NCBI RefSeq assembly: GCF_010726645.1
Contig: NZ_AP022563.1
Coordinates: 620,001 to 684,000 of the forward strand
DNA: 64,000 nt
Direction: 5' to 3'
Source of the DNA: Mycolicibacterium duvalii
Lineage (GTDB): Bacteria > Actinomycetota > Actinomycetes > Mycobacteriales > Mycobacteriaceae
Shown one piece after another: positions 33,301 through 44,060 of this stretch. The notes under the pieces are model-generated. The model made no database searches, was not told the origin of the DNA, and worked only from the letters and a program-made list of their open reading frames with translations. Both the position numbers and the translations under genes were made by a program. Numbering within the stretch: position 1 is the first letter of the stretch; the number at the start of each line of letters is the position of its first letter.

Positions 33301-35207
33301 TCGGCGACATGAGCGGCGACGTCTTCGGCAACGGGATGTTGTTGTCGCGTCACATCCGGCTGCTGGCCGCGTTCGACCACCGCCACATCTTCATCGACCC
33401 CGACCCCGACGCCGCCACCTCCTGGCAGGAGCGTAAGCGGCTGTTCGACCTGCCCCGATCGAGCTGGGAGGACTACGACCCGTCGCTGATCAGCGCCGGC
33501 GGCGGTGTCTACCGTCGCGACCAGAAGTCGATCACCATCAGCGCCGAGGCGCGCGAGGCGCTGGGCATCGACAGCGATGTTTCCGAGCTGCCGCCTCCGG
33601 CTCTGATCAGGGCGATCCTCAAGGCGCCGGCCGATCTGCTGTTCAACGGCGGCATCGGTACCTACGTCAAGGCCGAATCCGAGGGCGAGGTCGGTGACCG
33701 CGCCAACGATGCCGTCCGGGTCAACGGTAATCAGGTGCGCGCCAAGGTGATCGGCGAGGGCGGGAATCTCGGGGTGACCTCGTTGGGGCGGATCGAGTTC
33801 GACCTGTGCGGGGGTCGGATCAACACCGACGCGCTCGACAACTCCGCTGGTGTGGACTGCTCCGATCACGAGGTCAACATCAAGATCCTGATCGACTCGC
33901 TGGTCACCGCGGGCAAGGTCGACGCCGGCGAACGGACCGAGCTGCTGCTGTCGATGACCGACGAGGTCGGTCGATTGGTCTTGTCGGACAACGAGAGTCA
34001 GAACGACCTGATGGGCACCAGCCGAGCCAACGCCGCGAGCGTGCTCTCGGTGCATGCCCGGATAATCCGGGACCTGGTCGCCGAGCGGGAGCTCAACCGC
34101 GAGCTCGAAGCGCTGCCCTCGGACAAGGAGATCGCGCGCCGTGCCGAGGCCGGTCTGGGATTGACCTCACCGGAACTGGCGACGCTGATGGCGCACATCA
34201 AGCTCGCCCTGAAAGACGATCTGCTGGCCAGCGACCTGCCCGATCAGGATGTGTTCGCCGCGCGGCTGCCGCTGTACTTTCCGCAGCGACTGCGCGAACA
34301 GTTCAGCGACGAGATCCGGGCCCATCAGCTGCGCCGCGAGATGGTGGCCACGATGCTGGTCAACGACGTCGTCGACACGGCCGGCATCACCTATGTCTAC
34401 CGCGTCACCGAGGACGTCGGGGTCACGCCCGTCGACGCGGTGCGCAGCTTCGTCGCCGCCGACGCGATCTTCGGGTTCGGCCGGGTCTGGCGTCAGATCC
34501 GCGCGACGGCTGCCGAGGGTGTCTCCGTCGCGGTGACCGACCGAATGACGCTGGATTTGCGCCGACTCGTCGACCGGTCCACTCGCTGGCTGCTGAACTA
34601 CCGGCCCCAGCCGTTGGCGGTCGGTGCGGAGATTCACCGGTTCGCCGACAAGGTCGCCGATCTCACGCCGCAGATGCCGCAGTGGCTGCGCGGCGACGAC
34701 AAGGCGATCGTGGCCAAGGAGGCCGAGGAGTTCAGCTCACACGGCGTGCCCGACGAGTTGGCCTACACCGTCGCCAGCGGGCTCTACCAGTTCAGCCTGC
34801 TCGATGTGATCGACGTCGCCGACATCGTCGACCGCGATCCTGCCGAGGTGGCCGACACCAATTTCGCTCTGATGGACCACCTCGGTACCGACGGGTTGCT
34901 CACGGCGGTGTCCCGGCTGTCAAGGGACGACCGGTGGCATTCGTTGGCGCGGTTGGCGATCCGCGACGACATCTACGGCTCGCTGCGGGCGCTGTGTTTC
35001 GACGTGCTGGGTGTCGGGGAGCCTGACGAGAGCGGCGAGGAGAAGATCGCCGAGTGGGAGATGACGAACAGCTCTCGGGTGACCCGGGCGCGCCGCACCC
35101 TGACCGAGTTGTACGAGAGCGGTGAGCACGACCTGGCGACCCTGTCGGTGGCCGCGCGCCAGATCCGCAGCATGACCAGGCTGAGTGGAACGGGAACAGC
35201 TGGGTGA
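30342..35207 (+). CDS. gdh: NAD-specific glutamate dehydrogenase, large (L_180) class
   Basis: About 1621 aa, the size of the large actinobacterial NAD-GDH (Rv2476c about 1624 aa). It interconverts glutamate with 2-oxoglutarate and ammonia using NAD. A regulatory N-terminal half with ACT-like segments is followed by the catalytic part, with [30 protein letters not shown] (active-site Lys region), [14 protein letters not shown] and [13 protein letters not shown] (nucleotide-binding). ATG at 30342 follows AGGAGCGG; the frame is open further upstream but without family similarity. The four downstream bases overlap the thioesterase start (GTGA). In mycobacteria this enzyme is inhibited by the FHA protein GarA; no site for this can be read here. 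Confidence 0.96.
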   Translation: MSLNSGTAGGASEHEAVPEFVDRLLPAYLDTYRGPYGGAPGAEAAVTGPLRKAKTPEVAGPALVAAQLGLGHQRSPGETRVAVYAPDEPAGFGPALQIVTDNATMLMDSVTVLLHRIGVAYKAIMNPVFRVRRNPDGELLDIAPAAHASSADGVEETWVHVQLSRSVDRHALAEAQRLLPRVLADARQVAVDSASMSATMRSLSVELDADTGSRFPSPDRKDVAALLRWLLDGHFVLLGYQRCVVNDGDASVDVASRLGVLRTRDDVLPQLTREDELLALAQATIPSFLRYGAYPQIVVVREQHGEHGGGEAVEHRFVGLFTIAAMNANVLEIPLVSRRVNDALALAHRDPGHPGQLLLDVIQTIPRAEFFALSARALLDMAMAVIDLGSRRRTLLFMRTDPLGYFVSCLVYLPRDRYTTVVRLEMQDILVRELGGESIDYAARVSESPWAVVHFTVRLPEGSRPGDVDVSDANQVRIQDLLTEAARTWGDRLLGAVRAGAVEQGVAEHYATAFPEVYKQAFDPQQALDDIAIIEALEDDSVKLVLTDSEDDGVSHLVWYLGGRSASLSQLLPMLQSMGVVVLEERPFTVTRPDGLAVWIYQFRISPHRGIPEIARGAQRQEIAERFADAVTAIWHGHAEIDRFNELVLRAGLNWRQVAVLRAYAKYLKQAGFSYSQTHIATVVNEHAATARSLVELFEALFAPADPEASETNRRDAQAAAAAVSADIDALVSLDADRVLRAFASMMQATLRTNYFVTGAGSARAQNVLSFKLNPELIDELPLPRPKFEIFVYSPRVEGVHLRFGFVARGGLRWSDRKEDFRTEILGLVKAQAVKNAVIVPVGAKGGFVVKNPPEPTGDAAADREATRDEGVACYRLFIAGLLDITDNVDKTSGRIVAPPQVVRRDKDDAYLVVAADKGTAAFSDIANEVAQSYDFWLGDAFASGGSVGYDHKAMGITAKGAWESVKRHFREMGVDTQSEDFTVVGVGDMSGDVFGNGMLLSRHIRLLAAFDHRHIFIDPDPDAATSWQERKRLFDLPRSSWEDYDPSLISAGGGVYRRDQKSITISAEAREALGIDSDVSELPPPALIRAILKAPADLLFNGGIGTYVKAESEGEVGDRANDAVRVNGNQVRAKVIGEGGNLGVTSLGRIEFDLCGGRINTDALDNSAGVDCSDHEVNIKILIDSLVTAGKVDAGERTELLLSMTDEVGRLVLSDNESQNDLMGTSRANAASVLSVHARIIRDLVAERELNRELEALPSDKEIARRAEAGLGLTSPELATLMAHIKLALKDDLLASDLPDQDVFAARLPLYFPQRLREQFSDEIRAHQLRREMVATMLVNDVVDTAGITYVYRVTEDVGVTPVDAVRSFVAADAIFGFGRVWRQIRATAAEGVSVAVTDRMTLDLRRLVDRSTRWLLNYRPQPLAVGAEIHRFADKVADLTPQMPQWLRGDDKAIVAKEAEEFSSHGVPDELAYTVASGLYQFSLLDVIDVADIVDRDPAEVADTNFALMDHLGTDGLLTAVSRLSRDDRWHSLARLAIRDDIYGSLRALCFDVLGVGEPDESGEEKIAEWEMTNSSRVTRARRTLTELYESGEHDLATLSVAARQIRSMTRLSGTGTAG

Positions 35208-35623
35208 CTGATCAGCACGGCTTCACAGCGCCGGTGCATGTCCGTTGGTCCGACATCGACATGTATCAGCACGTCAATCACGCGACGATGGTCACCATCC
35301 TCGAGGAAGCCAGAATCCCGTTCCTGCGGGAGCCCTTCGGCGACGACATCATCACGATCGGGCTGCTGATCGCCGAGGTCAACATCGCCTACAAGGCCCA
35401 GCTGCGGTTGGTGGATTCTCCGCTGCAGGTCACGATGTGGTCCAAGCGGGTCCGTGCGGTCGATTTCACGATCGGCTACGAAGTGCGCCCGGTCCACGCC
35501 GCGCCGGACTCCCGACCTGCCGTCATCGCCGACACCCAGCTGGCCGCTGTGCACATCGAAGAGCAGCGGCTGCAACGGCTTTCCGACCGCCAGCGGGAGT
35601 ACCTGCGCCGCTGGTCGCGATGA
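35204..35623 (+). CDS. Acyl-CoA thioesterase, 4HBT (hotdog) family
   Basis: A 139-aa hotdog-fold protein. [18 protein letters not shown] carries the Asp of the 4-hydroxybenzoyl-CoA thioesterase type (DxDxxxHVNN pattern), followed by the central helix and strands [28 protein letters not shown]. It would hydrolyse a fatty acyl-CoA; chain length cannot be read. GTG start overlaps the gdh stop (GTGA) and its own stop overlaps the next gene (ATGATG), so gdh, this gene and the next form a coupled operon. Corresponds to Rv2475c. Confidence 0.88.
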   Translation: MTDQHGFTAPVHVRWSDIDMYQHVNHATMVTILEEARIPFLREPFGDDIITIGLLIAEVNIAYKAQLRLVDSPLQVTMWSKRVRAVDFTIGYEVRPVHAAPDSRPAVIADTQLAAVHIEEQRLQRLSDRQREYLRRWSR

Positions 35624-36291
35624 TGGCCGAGGAGCGCGGCGTGTGGTTGGGGCCCGACGCAGGGGTGCAGTCCCGGACCGCACAGCGAGACGACCTGGCC
35701 ACCTTCGTCGACCGGGCGCGCCGGCTCGACGAGTCGGCGGTGATCCGGCTGCGCGGACGCGGCGACACCCTGATCGTCGCGTGGGTCGCCACCGGTTTCG
35801 ACGTGCTGGCCAGCCGAGTGGTGACCGGCCGGGTCCGTCCGGCGGATCTGTGCGCCGGCGCCGACGCACTGTCGGCGGGGCTGGCCGCGATGACCCCCGA
35901 CGGTCACGTCGACCCCGGGTTCTCGATGGACTCGGCCTGGCGCGGGGCGCTGCCACCGGACACCGGTTTCGTCCATCTCGACGACGTACCCGCCGCGGCG
36001 GTGCGCGACCTGGCCCAGCGCGGGTCGCAGCTGGCGCAGGAGCACGCCAGTGCGCACGGCCCGCCCACGTCGCTGCTCGACCAGGAGGTGCTGCACGTCA
36101 GCGCCGGCCCCGGCGCCGAAGCGGCCGGCGTGCCGATGCGTTGCGTGCTGGCGCTGGCGGGCATGGGTTTCGTGCCGTCGTCGGCCGAGGATGTCGTCCG
36201 GGTTCGCGCGACGCCGGCGTGGCTGCGCGTCGACGCCCGATTCGGCACCGTCTACCAGCGCCGCGGTGCTCCCGCGGTGGTGCTGCGCTGA
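35620..36291 (+). CDS. Conserved mycobacterial hypothetical protein (Rv2474c-like)
   Basis: A 223-aa cytosolic protein with no signal peptide or membrane span. Recognisable stretches are VIRLRGRGDTLIVAWVATGFDVLASRVVTG and a C-terminal AWLRVDARFGTVYQRRG. I know no function. ATG at 35620 overlaps the thioesterase stop; a second ATG follows immediately at 35623. Operon position after gdh and the thioesterase is conserved with M. tuberculosis as I recall it. Confidence 0.75.
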   Translation: MMAEERGVWLGPDAGVQSRTAQRDDLATFVDRARRLDESAVIRLRGRGDTLIVAWVATGFDVLASRVVTGRVRPADLCAGADALSAGLAAMTPDGHVDPGFSMDSAWRGALPPDTGFVHLDDVPAAAVRDLAQRGSQLAQEHASAHGPPTSLLDQEVLHVSAGPGAEAAGVPMRCVLALAGMGFVPSSAEDVVRVRATPAWLRVDARFGTVYQRRGAPAVVLR

Positions 36292-36300
36292 GGCGCCTGC

Positions 36301-36702
36301 TCAGAAGGGCGAATTGACCATCGAGTCGGCCGCCATCTCCAGATAGGCGATCAGTTCCCGCCGGTGCGCGTCGTCGAGGGTGGTGGCGTCGATGTCGGCG
36401 ACCGCGGTGTGCATGCAGCGCAGCCAGGCATCCCGTTCCAGGAACCCGATCCGGAAGGGTGCGTGCCGCATCCGAAGCCGCGGATGTCCGCGCTGGTCGG
36501 AATAGGTGCGCGGGCCGCCCCAGTACTGCTCGAGGAACATTCGCAGCCGCTCCTCGGCGCCGTCGAGGTCGTCGTCGGGGTAGAGGGGACGCAGGATCTC
36601 GTCCTCGCGAACCAACTCGTAGAACCGTCCGACGATCTTGCGGAACGTATCGTGCCCACCCACAGCGTCGTAGAACGACCGGGGTGTTTCGACTGCATCC
36701 AT
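36301..36702 (-). CDS. glbO: Group II truncated haemoglobin (GlbO)
   Basis: A 133-aa haem protein that binds O2 and may detoxify NO or peroxide near the membrane. It has the two-on-two globin pattern [17 protein letters not shown] with Tyr B10, then [34 protein letters not shown] with the proximal His, and WLRCMHTAV with Trp G8, all typical of GlbO, ending MVNSPF as in M. tuberculosis. Start ATG at 36702 is preceded by GGGGGTG; an ATG three codons upstream is possible. It is convergent with the preceding operon (9-nt gap) and divergent from the HNH gene. Confidence 0.95.
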   Translation of the reverse strand: MDAVETPRSFYDAVGGHDTFRKIVGRFYELVREDEILRPLYPDDDLDGAEERLRMFLEQYWGGPRTYSDQRGHPRLRMRHAPFRIGFLERDAWLRCMHTAVADIDATTLDDAHRRELIAYLEMAADSMVNSPF

Positions 36703-36873
36703 CACCCCCATTGTGGGACATGGTCGTGGTGCCGTCACGCGCCGTACCGGCGCGACCGCGGCTCGGGGGGCCGGGCCCCGGTCACGGAAAGTTCACCGGA
36801 CTGACCAGCGAACACGATCAGAAATGTCGTGCGAACCGCTGGCATCCATGGTGAACTGTCGGGCGGAGGACGT

Positions 36874-37542
36874 ATGGCGCAGCGCAGGAACGGTCGCGGC
36901 CACCGGCACCACCGGGTCGCGGCAGGCTCATCCGGGTCGACAGCGGGTATCGCGGCGCGCGCTCTGCACAGCGTCAGCCCTGCCACCGACGGCTACGTCG
37001 CCACGACGGCTCCGGAGCCCGCCATCTGGGGGCGGCGCCGGGTGTTGCTGCTCAACTCCACCTACGAGCCGCTCACGGCACTGCCGATGCGCCGCGCGGT
37101 GATCATGTTGATGTGCGAGAAGGCCGACGTGGTGCACGACGACCCGATGGGCCCGGTGATCCACTCCGCGACCCGCAGCATCGTGGTGCCGTCGGTGATT
37201 CGGCTGCGCACGTACGTCCGCGTGCCCTACCGCGCGCGGGTGCCGATGACGCGGGCCGCGCTGATGCACCGCGACCGGTTCCGCTGCGCGTACTGCGGGT
37301 CCAAAGCCGACACCGTCGACCACGTCGTCCCGCGCAGCCGCGGCGGGGACCACTCGTGGGAGAACTGTGTGGCGGCCTGCTCGGCGTGCAATCACCGCAA
37401 GGCCGACAAGCTGCTGGCCGAGCTGGGCTGGACCCTGCGGGCCGCGCCGCTGCCCCCGAAGGGCCAGCACTGGCGGTTGCTGTCCACGGTCAAGGAACTC
37501 GACCCGGCGTGGGCGAGATATCTGGGTGAGGGCGCGGCCTGA
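36874..37542 (+). CDS. HNH endonuclease family protein (Rv2469c-like)
   Basis: A 222-aa protein with a zinc-bound HNH nuclease fold: CAYCGSKADTVDHVVPRSRGG, WENCVAACSACNHRKADK. The two CxxC pairs hold zinc, and the His in DHVVP with Asn and His downstream form the catalytic site. N-terminal 40 residues are basic and likely unstructured; a RRRVLLLNSTYEPLTALP block precedes the nuclease, as in the common actinobacterial HNH family. ATG at 36874 follows GGAGGACGT. Its substrate is unknown; it is not beside any restriction or phage genes. Confidence 0.88.
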   Translation: MAQRRNGRGHRHHRVAAGSSGSTAGIAARALHSVSPATDGYVATTAPEPAIWGRRRVLLLNSTYEPLTALPMRRAVIMLMCEKADVVHDDPMGPVIHSATRSIVVPSVIRLRTYVRVPYRARVPMTRAALMHRDRFRCAYCGSKADTVDHVVPRSRGGDHSWENCVAACSACNHRKADKLLAELGWTLRAAPLPPKGQHWRLLSTVKELDPAWARYLGEGAA

Positions 37543-37567
37543 CGCGGCTGTGGGATACGGTTTGACC

Positions 37568-37798
37568 GTGAACGATGCATTGATCCACGCCAGCTTTGTG
37601 GTGGTCCCACTGGCGTTGGCCGGGGTGCTGTCGCTGTTCATCTGGCGGCAGAAGAACCCGCACCCCGCGACCTATGACATGTCGGAGAAGTGGACGCACG
37701 AACCGATCCTGTGGGCGTCCGATGACCCCGCCGATCACGGCCACGGCGGCCATGGTTCGCATCTGACCATCGGAGGTGGCGCAAGTGGCAAGTGGTGA
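37568..37798 (+). CDS. Small membrane protein, hypothetical
   Basis: About 76 aa starting at GTG 37568 (VNDALIHAS). A single membrane helix ([17 protein letters not shown]) is followed by a soluble tail with [20 protein letters not shown] and His-rich [10 protein letters not shown]. The gene overlaps the next by 14 nt and lies 26 nt after the HNH gene, so it is in the same transcript. The His cluster may bind metal (inference). A short mycobacterial protein (aa3-oxidase-adjacent or unknown) is all I can say. Confidence 0.7.
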   Translation: MNDALIHASFVVVPLALAGVLSLFIWRQKNPHPATYDMSEKWTHEPILWASDDPADHGHGGHGSHLTIGGGASGKW

Positions 37799-38264
37799 GG
37801 TCGCAACGGCAACGTCGGCCGGTCAGCTGCGGCAGCTGCCCTACGGTGCCGCGGTCACCACGAGTGGCCGGATCTCGGCGGTCACCGAACCGGGTGAGCT
37901 GTCGGTGCACTACCCGTTCCCGACGATGGACCTGGTGACGCTCGACAACGCGCTGAAGTTCGGGTCCCGCGCAGCCAAGGCGCGCTTCGCGGTGTACATC
38001 GGCGATCTGGGCGCCGACACCGCGGCCACCGCCCGCGAGATCCTGGCCCGAGTGCCCACCCCGGACAACGCGGTGCTGCTGGCGGTGTCACCGAACCAGC
38101 GCGCCATCGAGGTGGTCTACGGTTCCGAGGTCAAGGGCCGCGGCATCGAGGAGGCCGCTCCGCTCGGGGTGTCCGCCGCCGCCGCCTCCTTCAAGGAGGG
38201 CAACCTGATCGACGGCCTGATCAGCGGTGTGCGGGTGCTGTCGGCAGGCGTCTCTCCGCGCTGA
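37785..38264 (+). CDS. DUF5130 (TPM-fold-like) protein, Rv2468c-like
   Basis: A 159-aa protein, GTG start at 37785 with GGAGG 8 nt upstream. The body ([69 protein letters not shown]) has the alternating strand-helix pattern of TPM-domain proteins, with no membrane span. Mycobacterial homologues are annotated as DUF5130 and have no known function. It overlaps the small membrane protein gene, suggesting a functional pair. Followed by a strong inverted repeat. Confidence 0.8.
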   Translation: MASGEVATATSAGQLRQLPYGAAVTTSGRISAVTEPGELSVHYPFPTMDLVTLDNALKFGSRAAKARFAVYIGDLGADTAATAREILARVPTPDNAVLLAVSPNQRAIEVVYGSEVKGRGIEEAAPLGVSAAAASFKEGNLIDGLISGVRVLSAGVSPR

Positions 38265-38270
38265 CTTCCG

Positions 38271-38328
38271 GCGAAAGTGCAGTCACGGTAGCCGCCGGAG
38301 CGGACCGCTACCCTGGCTGCACTTTCGC
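38271..38328. terminator. Long inverted repeat, probable bidirectional terminator
   Basis: Arms 38271-38292 and 38307-38328 match at 20 of 22 positions (GCGAAAGTGCAG...GTAGC against its complement) around a 14-nt loop. It lies between two convergent genes, the usual place for a shared terminator. No U-tract follows, as is common in mycobacteria. The right arm is part of the direct repeat described at 38288-38347. Confidence 0.6.
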
Positions 38329-38347
38329 GTCTGCGCGGTCAGCTCGC
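38288..38347 (+). repeat. Imperfect direct repeat, copy 1 (left border of the SnoaL-LuxR module)
   Basis: About 60 nt beginning GTAGCCGCC and including GACCGCTAC and GGCTGCACTTTCG, ending in TGCGCGGTCAGCTCG. It aligns with 40283-40344 with only about half a dozen differences and three small gaps. It covers the last bases of the SnoaL-like gene and the spacer beyond it. Confidence 0.75.
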
Positions 38348-38731
38348 CGCCACGGCCTTCCTGCCGAAGTGCCGCTCCATCATCGCGGTGTCGCCGAAGG
38401 TCTGGGCCCGGACGGCCTTGCCGTCGCGGAGGGTGAAAACCTCCACGTCCTGGCTCGTCTCGCCGCCGACGGTGGCTTGGCTGATCACCACCACCGTGTC
38501 GTCGTCGCCCAGGAAGCGCAGCGGCGTGATCGACGTCATCTTCTCGCCCATTCGGGTCAGTAGGCCGGCAAGCTCTGCTTTCCCGCGGTAAGTGCCACTG
38601 ACCTCGCTTTCACCCGGCTGGATCCACTCGATGTCGTCGTCGTAGAGACTCAGCACGGTCTCCATGTCGCCGCGGCTGAAGGCTTCATAACCCTGCCTGA
38701 CGAGTGCGATGTTCTCTTCTTGTGTGGACAT
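38339..38731 (-). CDS. SnoaL-like / NTF2-fold protein
   Basis: A 130-aa cone-fold protein (SnoaL-like polyketide cyclase / ketosteroid-isomerase superfamily). N-terminal ENIALVRQGYEAFSRGDMETVLSLYDDDIEW and the strands VVVISQATVGGETSQDVEVFTLRDGKAV are typical. Such proteins may be isomerases, hydrolases or ligand-binding proteins; the active site cannot be assigned. Start ATG with GGAAGGGAAG upstream. It lies 28 nt after a small His-rich gene on the same strand and probably shares its transcript. Confidence 0.82.
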   Translation of the reverse strand: MSTQEENIALVRQGYEAFSRGDMETVLSLYDDDIEWIQPGESEVSGTYRGKAELAGLLTRMGEKMTSITPLRFLGDDDTVVVISQATVGGETSQDVEVFTLRDGKAVRAQTFGDTAMMERHFGRKAVAAS

Positions 38732-38759
38732 TGCGAACTTCCCTTCCTGGCGGTGGTCG

Positions 38760-38990
38760 TCACAGGTGTTCCATCAGCCGCGACATCCGGGCCATCTCGA
38801 GGTAGTAGGCCTCGTGGTGCAGGGGATGCGGGTGCGGCTCGGGTAGGTGCGGATGCGGGAGGTGTCCCAGCGCCCCCAACAGTCGGGTATCCGGCCAATG
38901 GTGGTGGGGCACCGCAGCAGGCGCCGAAACCTCCGTCACGGGGGTATGGCCGTGGATGAGGCGCGGAGGTGTGGTGCGCAAGTGAAACAT
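38760..38990 (-). CDS. Small histidine-rich protein, unknown
   Basis: A 76-aa protein with 14 histidines, clustered as PHHHW, LGHLPHPH and EPHPHPLHHE. ATG at 38990 has a near-perfect ribosome site (AGGAGGTCCTC). No signal peptide or membrane span. The C terminus (AYYLEMARMSRLMEHL) is a likely amphipathic helix. I do not recognise a family; the His clusters could bind a metal such as Ni, Zn or Cu (inference). It is the first gene of the pair with the SnoaL-like protein and is transcribed divergently from the LuxR regulator. Confidence 0.7.
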   Translation of the reverse strand: MFHLRTTPPRLIHGHTPVTEVSAPAAVPHHHWPDTRLLGALGHLPHPHLPEPHPHPLHHEAYYLEMARMSRLMEHL

Positions 38991-39075
38991 GAGGACCTCC
39001 TGGCGTTGGGCCCGAACAGCAAGCCACCGTTCGGACACCTCGAAAGACAAGCACCGGCACCCGCCCGATACGTCA

Positions 39076-39096
39076 TCCGAATACATGAGATTCGGA
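39076..39096. promoter_or_regulatory. Inverted repeat in the divergent promoter region, candidate operator
   Basis: TCCGAAT, seven bases, ATTCGGA: perfect 7-bp arms. It lies 86 nt upstream of the His-rich gene and 96 nt upstream of the luxR gene, in the 201-nt region between these divergent genes, a natural site for the LuxR-type regulator encoded alongside. Confidence 0.45.
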
Positions 39097-39191
39097 ATAG
39101 ACTTCTCACGTCGCACAGCGGAATACTTCGGCGCTCACATTGAGGGCGGCCCCATGGGGATACCTGATACGGGATCAAGGACCGGGCAGCG

Positions 39192-40286
39192 ATGGTTTCG
39201 CTCGGGGAATTCTCGCGCGTAGTCTCCAGCATCTACGCCGCCGCGATCACACCAGTGCACTGGGAGGTGGCGCTCCGCGATATCCGCCGCGTGCTCGGCA
39301 GCGAACAAGCGGGCCTGTTCGTCGACGACCCGTCCTGGTCGGTGGGTAATTCCACGCTCCCGGGTGAGGCCGCAGCCAGCTATGCGCAGTACTACCACCG
39401 CTTCGACCATGTCTTCGCGGCCGTCGAGCACGGGTTGGTCGGCGACATCCGCACCGGTACCGAGCTCATGCCGTTGGTGCGCAGGTCGGAACTCCACGAC
39501 TGGTTGCGTCCGCTCGGCATCGACGACGGCCTGTTCGTCCGACTCACCGATGGAGCCCGGCCGGTGTGCTTGCTGACCGGTGCCGCTCGCGGCGACGAGG
39601 CTTTCGGCACCCGGGACCGCATTCGGCTGACAGGCGAGTTGGTGGGCCATCTGCAGCAAGCGCTGCGTGCGCGGGAGCAGCTCGCGGCGCTGGCCGACCG
39701 GACCGGCGAACTGGCCGCTGCGCTGGAGGTGATTCGGCATGGGGTAGGCATCGTCGCCGCCGACCACCTGATGATCGACCATAATTCTGCTGCGGAACGA
39801 ATCCTTCGCCGCGAGGACGGGCTTGCGCTGCGGTCGGGGCGCATCACCGCCACCACCGCCCACGCCGAGGAGAAGCTGCACTGCGCCCTTGCGCAGGCGC
39901 TCGGCGCGGGACTCTGTGCCGTCCGCCGTGGAACGACGCTCACCTGCGTGCGCCCCTCCGGCCGGCGGCCCTACATCGTCCACGTGTTGCCCTCGTACCG
40001 CAGCAGCGGCGAGCAGCCCAGGCGGCCAATGGCTTTGGTGCTGATCGTTGATCCCGAGGACAAACCCGTACCCCCGGCAGTGCTGTTACGCAAACTCTAC
40101 GGCCTCACCAGAGCCGAAGCCGAGATTGCCATCCGGGTGACAGACGGCGCACACCTCAAAGACATCTCGCAAGAGCTGTCGATTTCGCTGCCGACGGTCC
40201 GCACTCACCTGCAACACGCATTCGACAAGACCGGCACTCACCGCCAGGCCGACCTGGTCCATCTACTCCTGGCGCTGAGCCCGTAG
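39192..40286 (+). CDS. LuxR-family transcriptional regulator
   Basis: A 364-aa regulator. The C-terminal 65 residues form a LuxR-type helix-turn-helix: LTRAEAEIAIRVTDGAHLKDISQELSIS then LPTVRTHLQHAFDKTG, with the recognition helix at about 330-345. The N-terminal 290 residues show no receiver phosphorylation site and no clear GAF/PAS signature beyond a PAS-like part (VIRHGVGIVAADHLMIDHNSAAERIL), so the signal is probably a small ligand. ATG at 39192 has only a weak ribosome site. It is divergent from the His-rich/SnoaL pair, which it probably controls. This type is common in mycobacteria. Confidence 0.88.
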   Translation: MVSLGEFSRVVSSIYAAAITPVHWEVALRDIRRVLGSEQAGLFVDDPSWSVGNSTLPGEAAASYAQYYHRFDHVFAAVEHGLVGDIRTGTELMPLVRRSELHDWLRPLGIDDGLFVRLTDGARPVCLLTGAARGDEAFGTRDRIRLTGELVGHLQQALRAREQLAALADRTGELAAALEVIRHGVGIVAADHLMIDHNSAAERILRREDGLALRSGRITATTAHAEEKLHCALAQALGAGLCAVRRGTTLTCVRPSGRRPYIVHVLPSYRSSGEQPRRPMALVLIVDPEDKPVPPAVLLRKLYGLTRAEAEIAIRVTDGAHLKDISQELSISLPTVRTHLQHAFDKTGTHRQADLVHLLLALSP

Positions 40287-40344
40287 CCGCCGAGCGAGAC
40301 CGCTACTCCGGCTGCACTTTCGGTGTCTGTGCGGTCACCTCGGC
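40283..40344 (+). repeat. Imperfect direct repeat, copy 2 (right border of the SnoaL-LuxR module)
   Basis: Begins GTAGCCGCC directly at the luxR stop and continues GACCGCTACTCC, GGCTGCACTTTCGG, TGTGCGGTCACCTCGG. It matches copy 1 at 38288-38347 in the same orientation. On the minus strand this copy encodes the last 13 or so residues of the small HNH protein. The left arm of the hairpin seen at copy 1 is missing here. Confidence 0.75.
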
Positions 40345-40668
40345 CCGGAGCCGGACGTAGCGCTCCAGGAACAGGCGTTCGTCGAGACGCTTGCGGCGCA
40401 GCCAGCCGGTGACCTCGTCGTTGCACTTGCTGGCGTTGCAGGCCACGCAGGCGGGCACGACGTTGTCGATCGTGTACCGGCCGCCGCGGGAGATCGCCAT
40501 CACGCAGTCGCGCTGCAGGGTGCCCGTGGTGGAGCCGCAGTAGGCGCACCCGCCCCACGCCGTCTTGATCGTCTCCCATTGCGCGTCGGTGAGGTCGTTG
40601 ACCACGGCAGCCACCCGGCGCTTACGCCGACGCGCAGCCCGCGCCCGCCGACTGTTGCTGACCGCCAC
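40303..40668 (-). CDS. Small HNH endonuclease domain protein
   Basis: A 121-aa protein with a basic N terminus (RRARAARRRKRRVAAVV), then CAYCGSTTGTLQRDCVMAISRGG and IDNVVPACVACNASKCNDEV, an HNH zinc fold with two CxxC pairs. The usual DH of the first catalytic motif reads RDCVMAIS, so the general-base His seems replaced by Cys; activity is doubtful. Its C-terminal residues lie inside repeat copy 2. It is followed by pepN on the same strand, 15 nt downstream in transcription direction. Confidence 0.8.
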   Translation of the reverse strand: MAVSNSRRARAARRRKRRVAAVVNDLTDAQWETIKTAWGGCAYCGSTTGTLQRDCVMAISRGGRYTIDNVVPACVACNASKCNDEVTGWLRRKRLDERLFLERYVRLRAEVTAQTPKVQPE

Positions 40669-40683
40669 GAGACCGCCCCGGCG

Positions 40684-43269
<2,586 letters not shown>

Positions 43270-43364
43270 GCCGGTAAACACTAGCCTCTGACGGGAAGGC
43301 GTGACGGGCGTCGTGGGTTATGCCGCGTAGGACGTCGGAGTGTGTTTTGGCGAAAGGACCCCCA

Positions 43365-43985
43365 ATGGCTGAGAAATCCCGTGCCGACTTCTGGTTCGAT
43401 CCGCTGTGCCCGTGGTGCTGGATCACCTCGCGGTGGATTCTCGAGGTGGAGAAGGTGCGTGAGATCGACGTCAACTTCCACGTGATGAGCCTGGCGGTGC
43501 TCAACGAGGGCCGGGATCTGCCGGAGAACTATCGCGAGGCGATGACCAAGGCGTGGGGCCCTGTGCGTGTCGCGATCGCCGCCGAGCAGGCCCACGGCGC
43601 CGACGTGCTCTCGCCGCTCTACACCGCGATGGGCAGCCGGATCCACAATCAGGGCTACGGGGACACCGACCCGGACTTCACCCGCGTCATCGCGGAGTCG
43701 CTGGCCGAAGCGGGTCTGCCCGCTGAGCTGGCTGAGGCGGCGACCTCGGAGGAATACGACACTGCGCTGCGCGCAAGCCACCACGAGGGTATGGATGCGG
43801 TGGGGGAGGACGTCGGCACACCGACCATCCACGTCAACGGGGTGGCGTTCTTCGGGCCGGTGCTCTCGCGGATCCCCCGCGGCGAGGAGGCCGGCAAGCT
43901 CTGGGACGCGTCGGTGACCTTTGCGTCCTATCCGCACTTCTGGGAGCTCAAGCGCACCCGCACCGAGCCGCCGGTCTTCGACTGA
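43365..43985 (+). CDS. DsbA-family oxidoreductase, mycothiol-linked (Rv2466c-like)
   Basis: A 206-aa cytosolic thioredoxin-fold protein with a CPWC active site in [16 protein letters not shown] near residue 20, an inserted helical domain, and the cis-Pro motif [16 protein letters not shown]. In M. tuberculosis the homologue is a mycothiol-dependent reductase (Mrx2-type) that also activates nitro prodrugs. ATG at 43365 was chosen because [14 protein letters not shown] needs only a short leader; there is a weak purine stretch upstream. Neighbours pepN, rpiB and nei2 are conserved. Confidence 0.9.
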   Translation: MAEKSRADFWFDPLCPWCWITSRWILEVEKVREIDVNFHVMSLAVLNEGRDLPENYREAMTKAWGPVRVAIAAEQAHGADVLSPLYTAMGSRIHNQGYGDTDPDFTRVIAESLAEAGLPAELAEAATSEEYDTALRASHHEGMDAVGEDVGTPTIHVNGVAFFGPVLSRIPRGEEAGKLWDASVTFASYPHFWELKRTRTEPPVFD

Positions 43986-44060
43986 CGCGGTCGGCGACCC
44001 CAACTGTGGGCCGACGACATCGGCGAATGAGCCCCGGAGACGGCAGGTAGGGTGACCGCC

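Noticed and set aside
32157..34055. Minus-strand frame of 632 aa
   Set aside because: Antisense of gdh; Asp/Val/Leu-rich mirror of codon bias.
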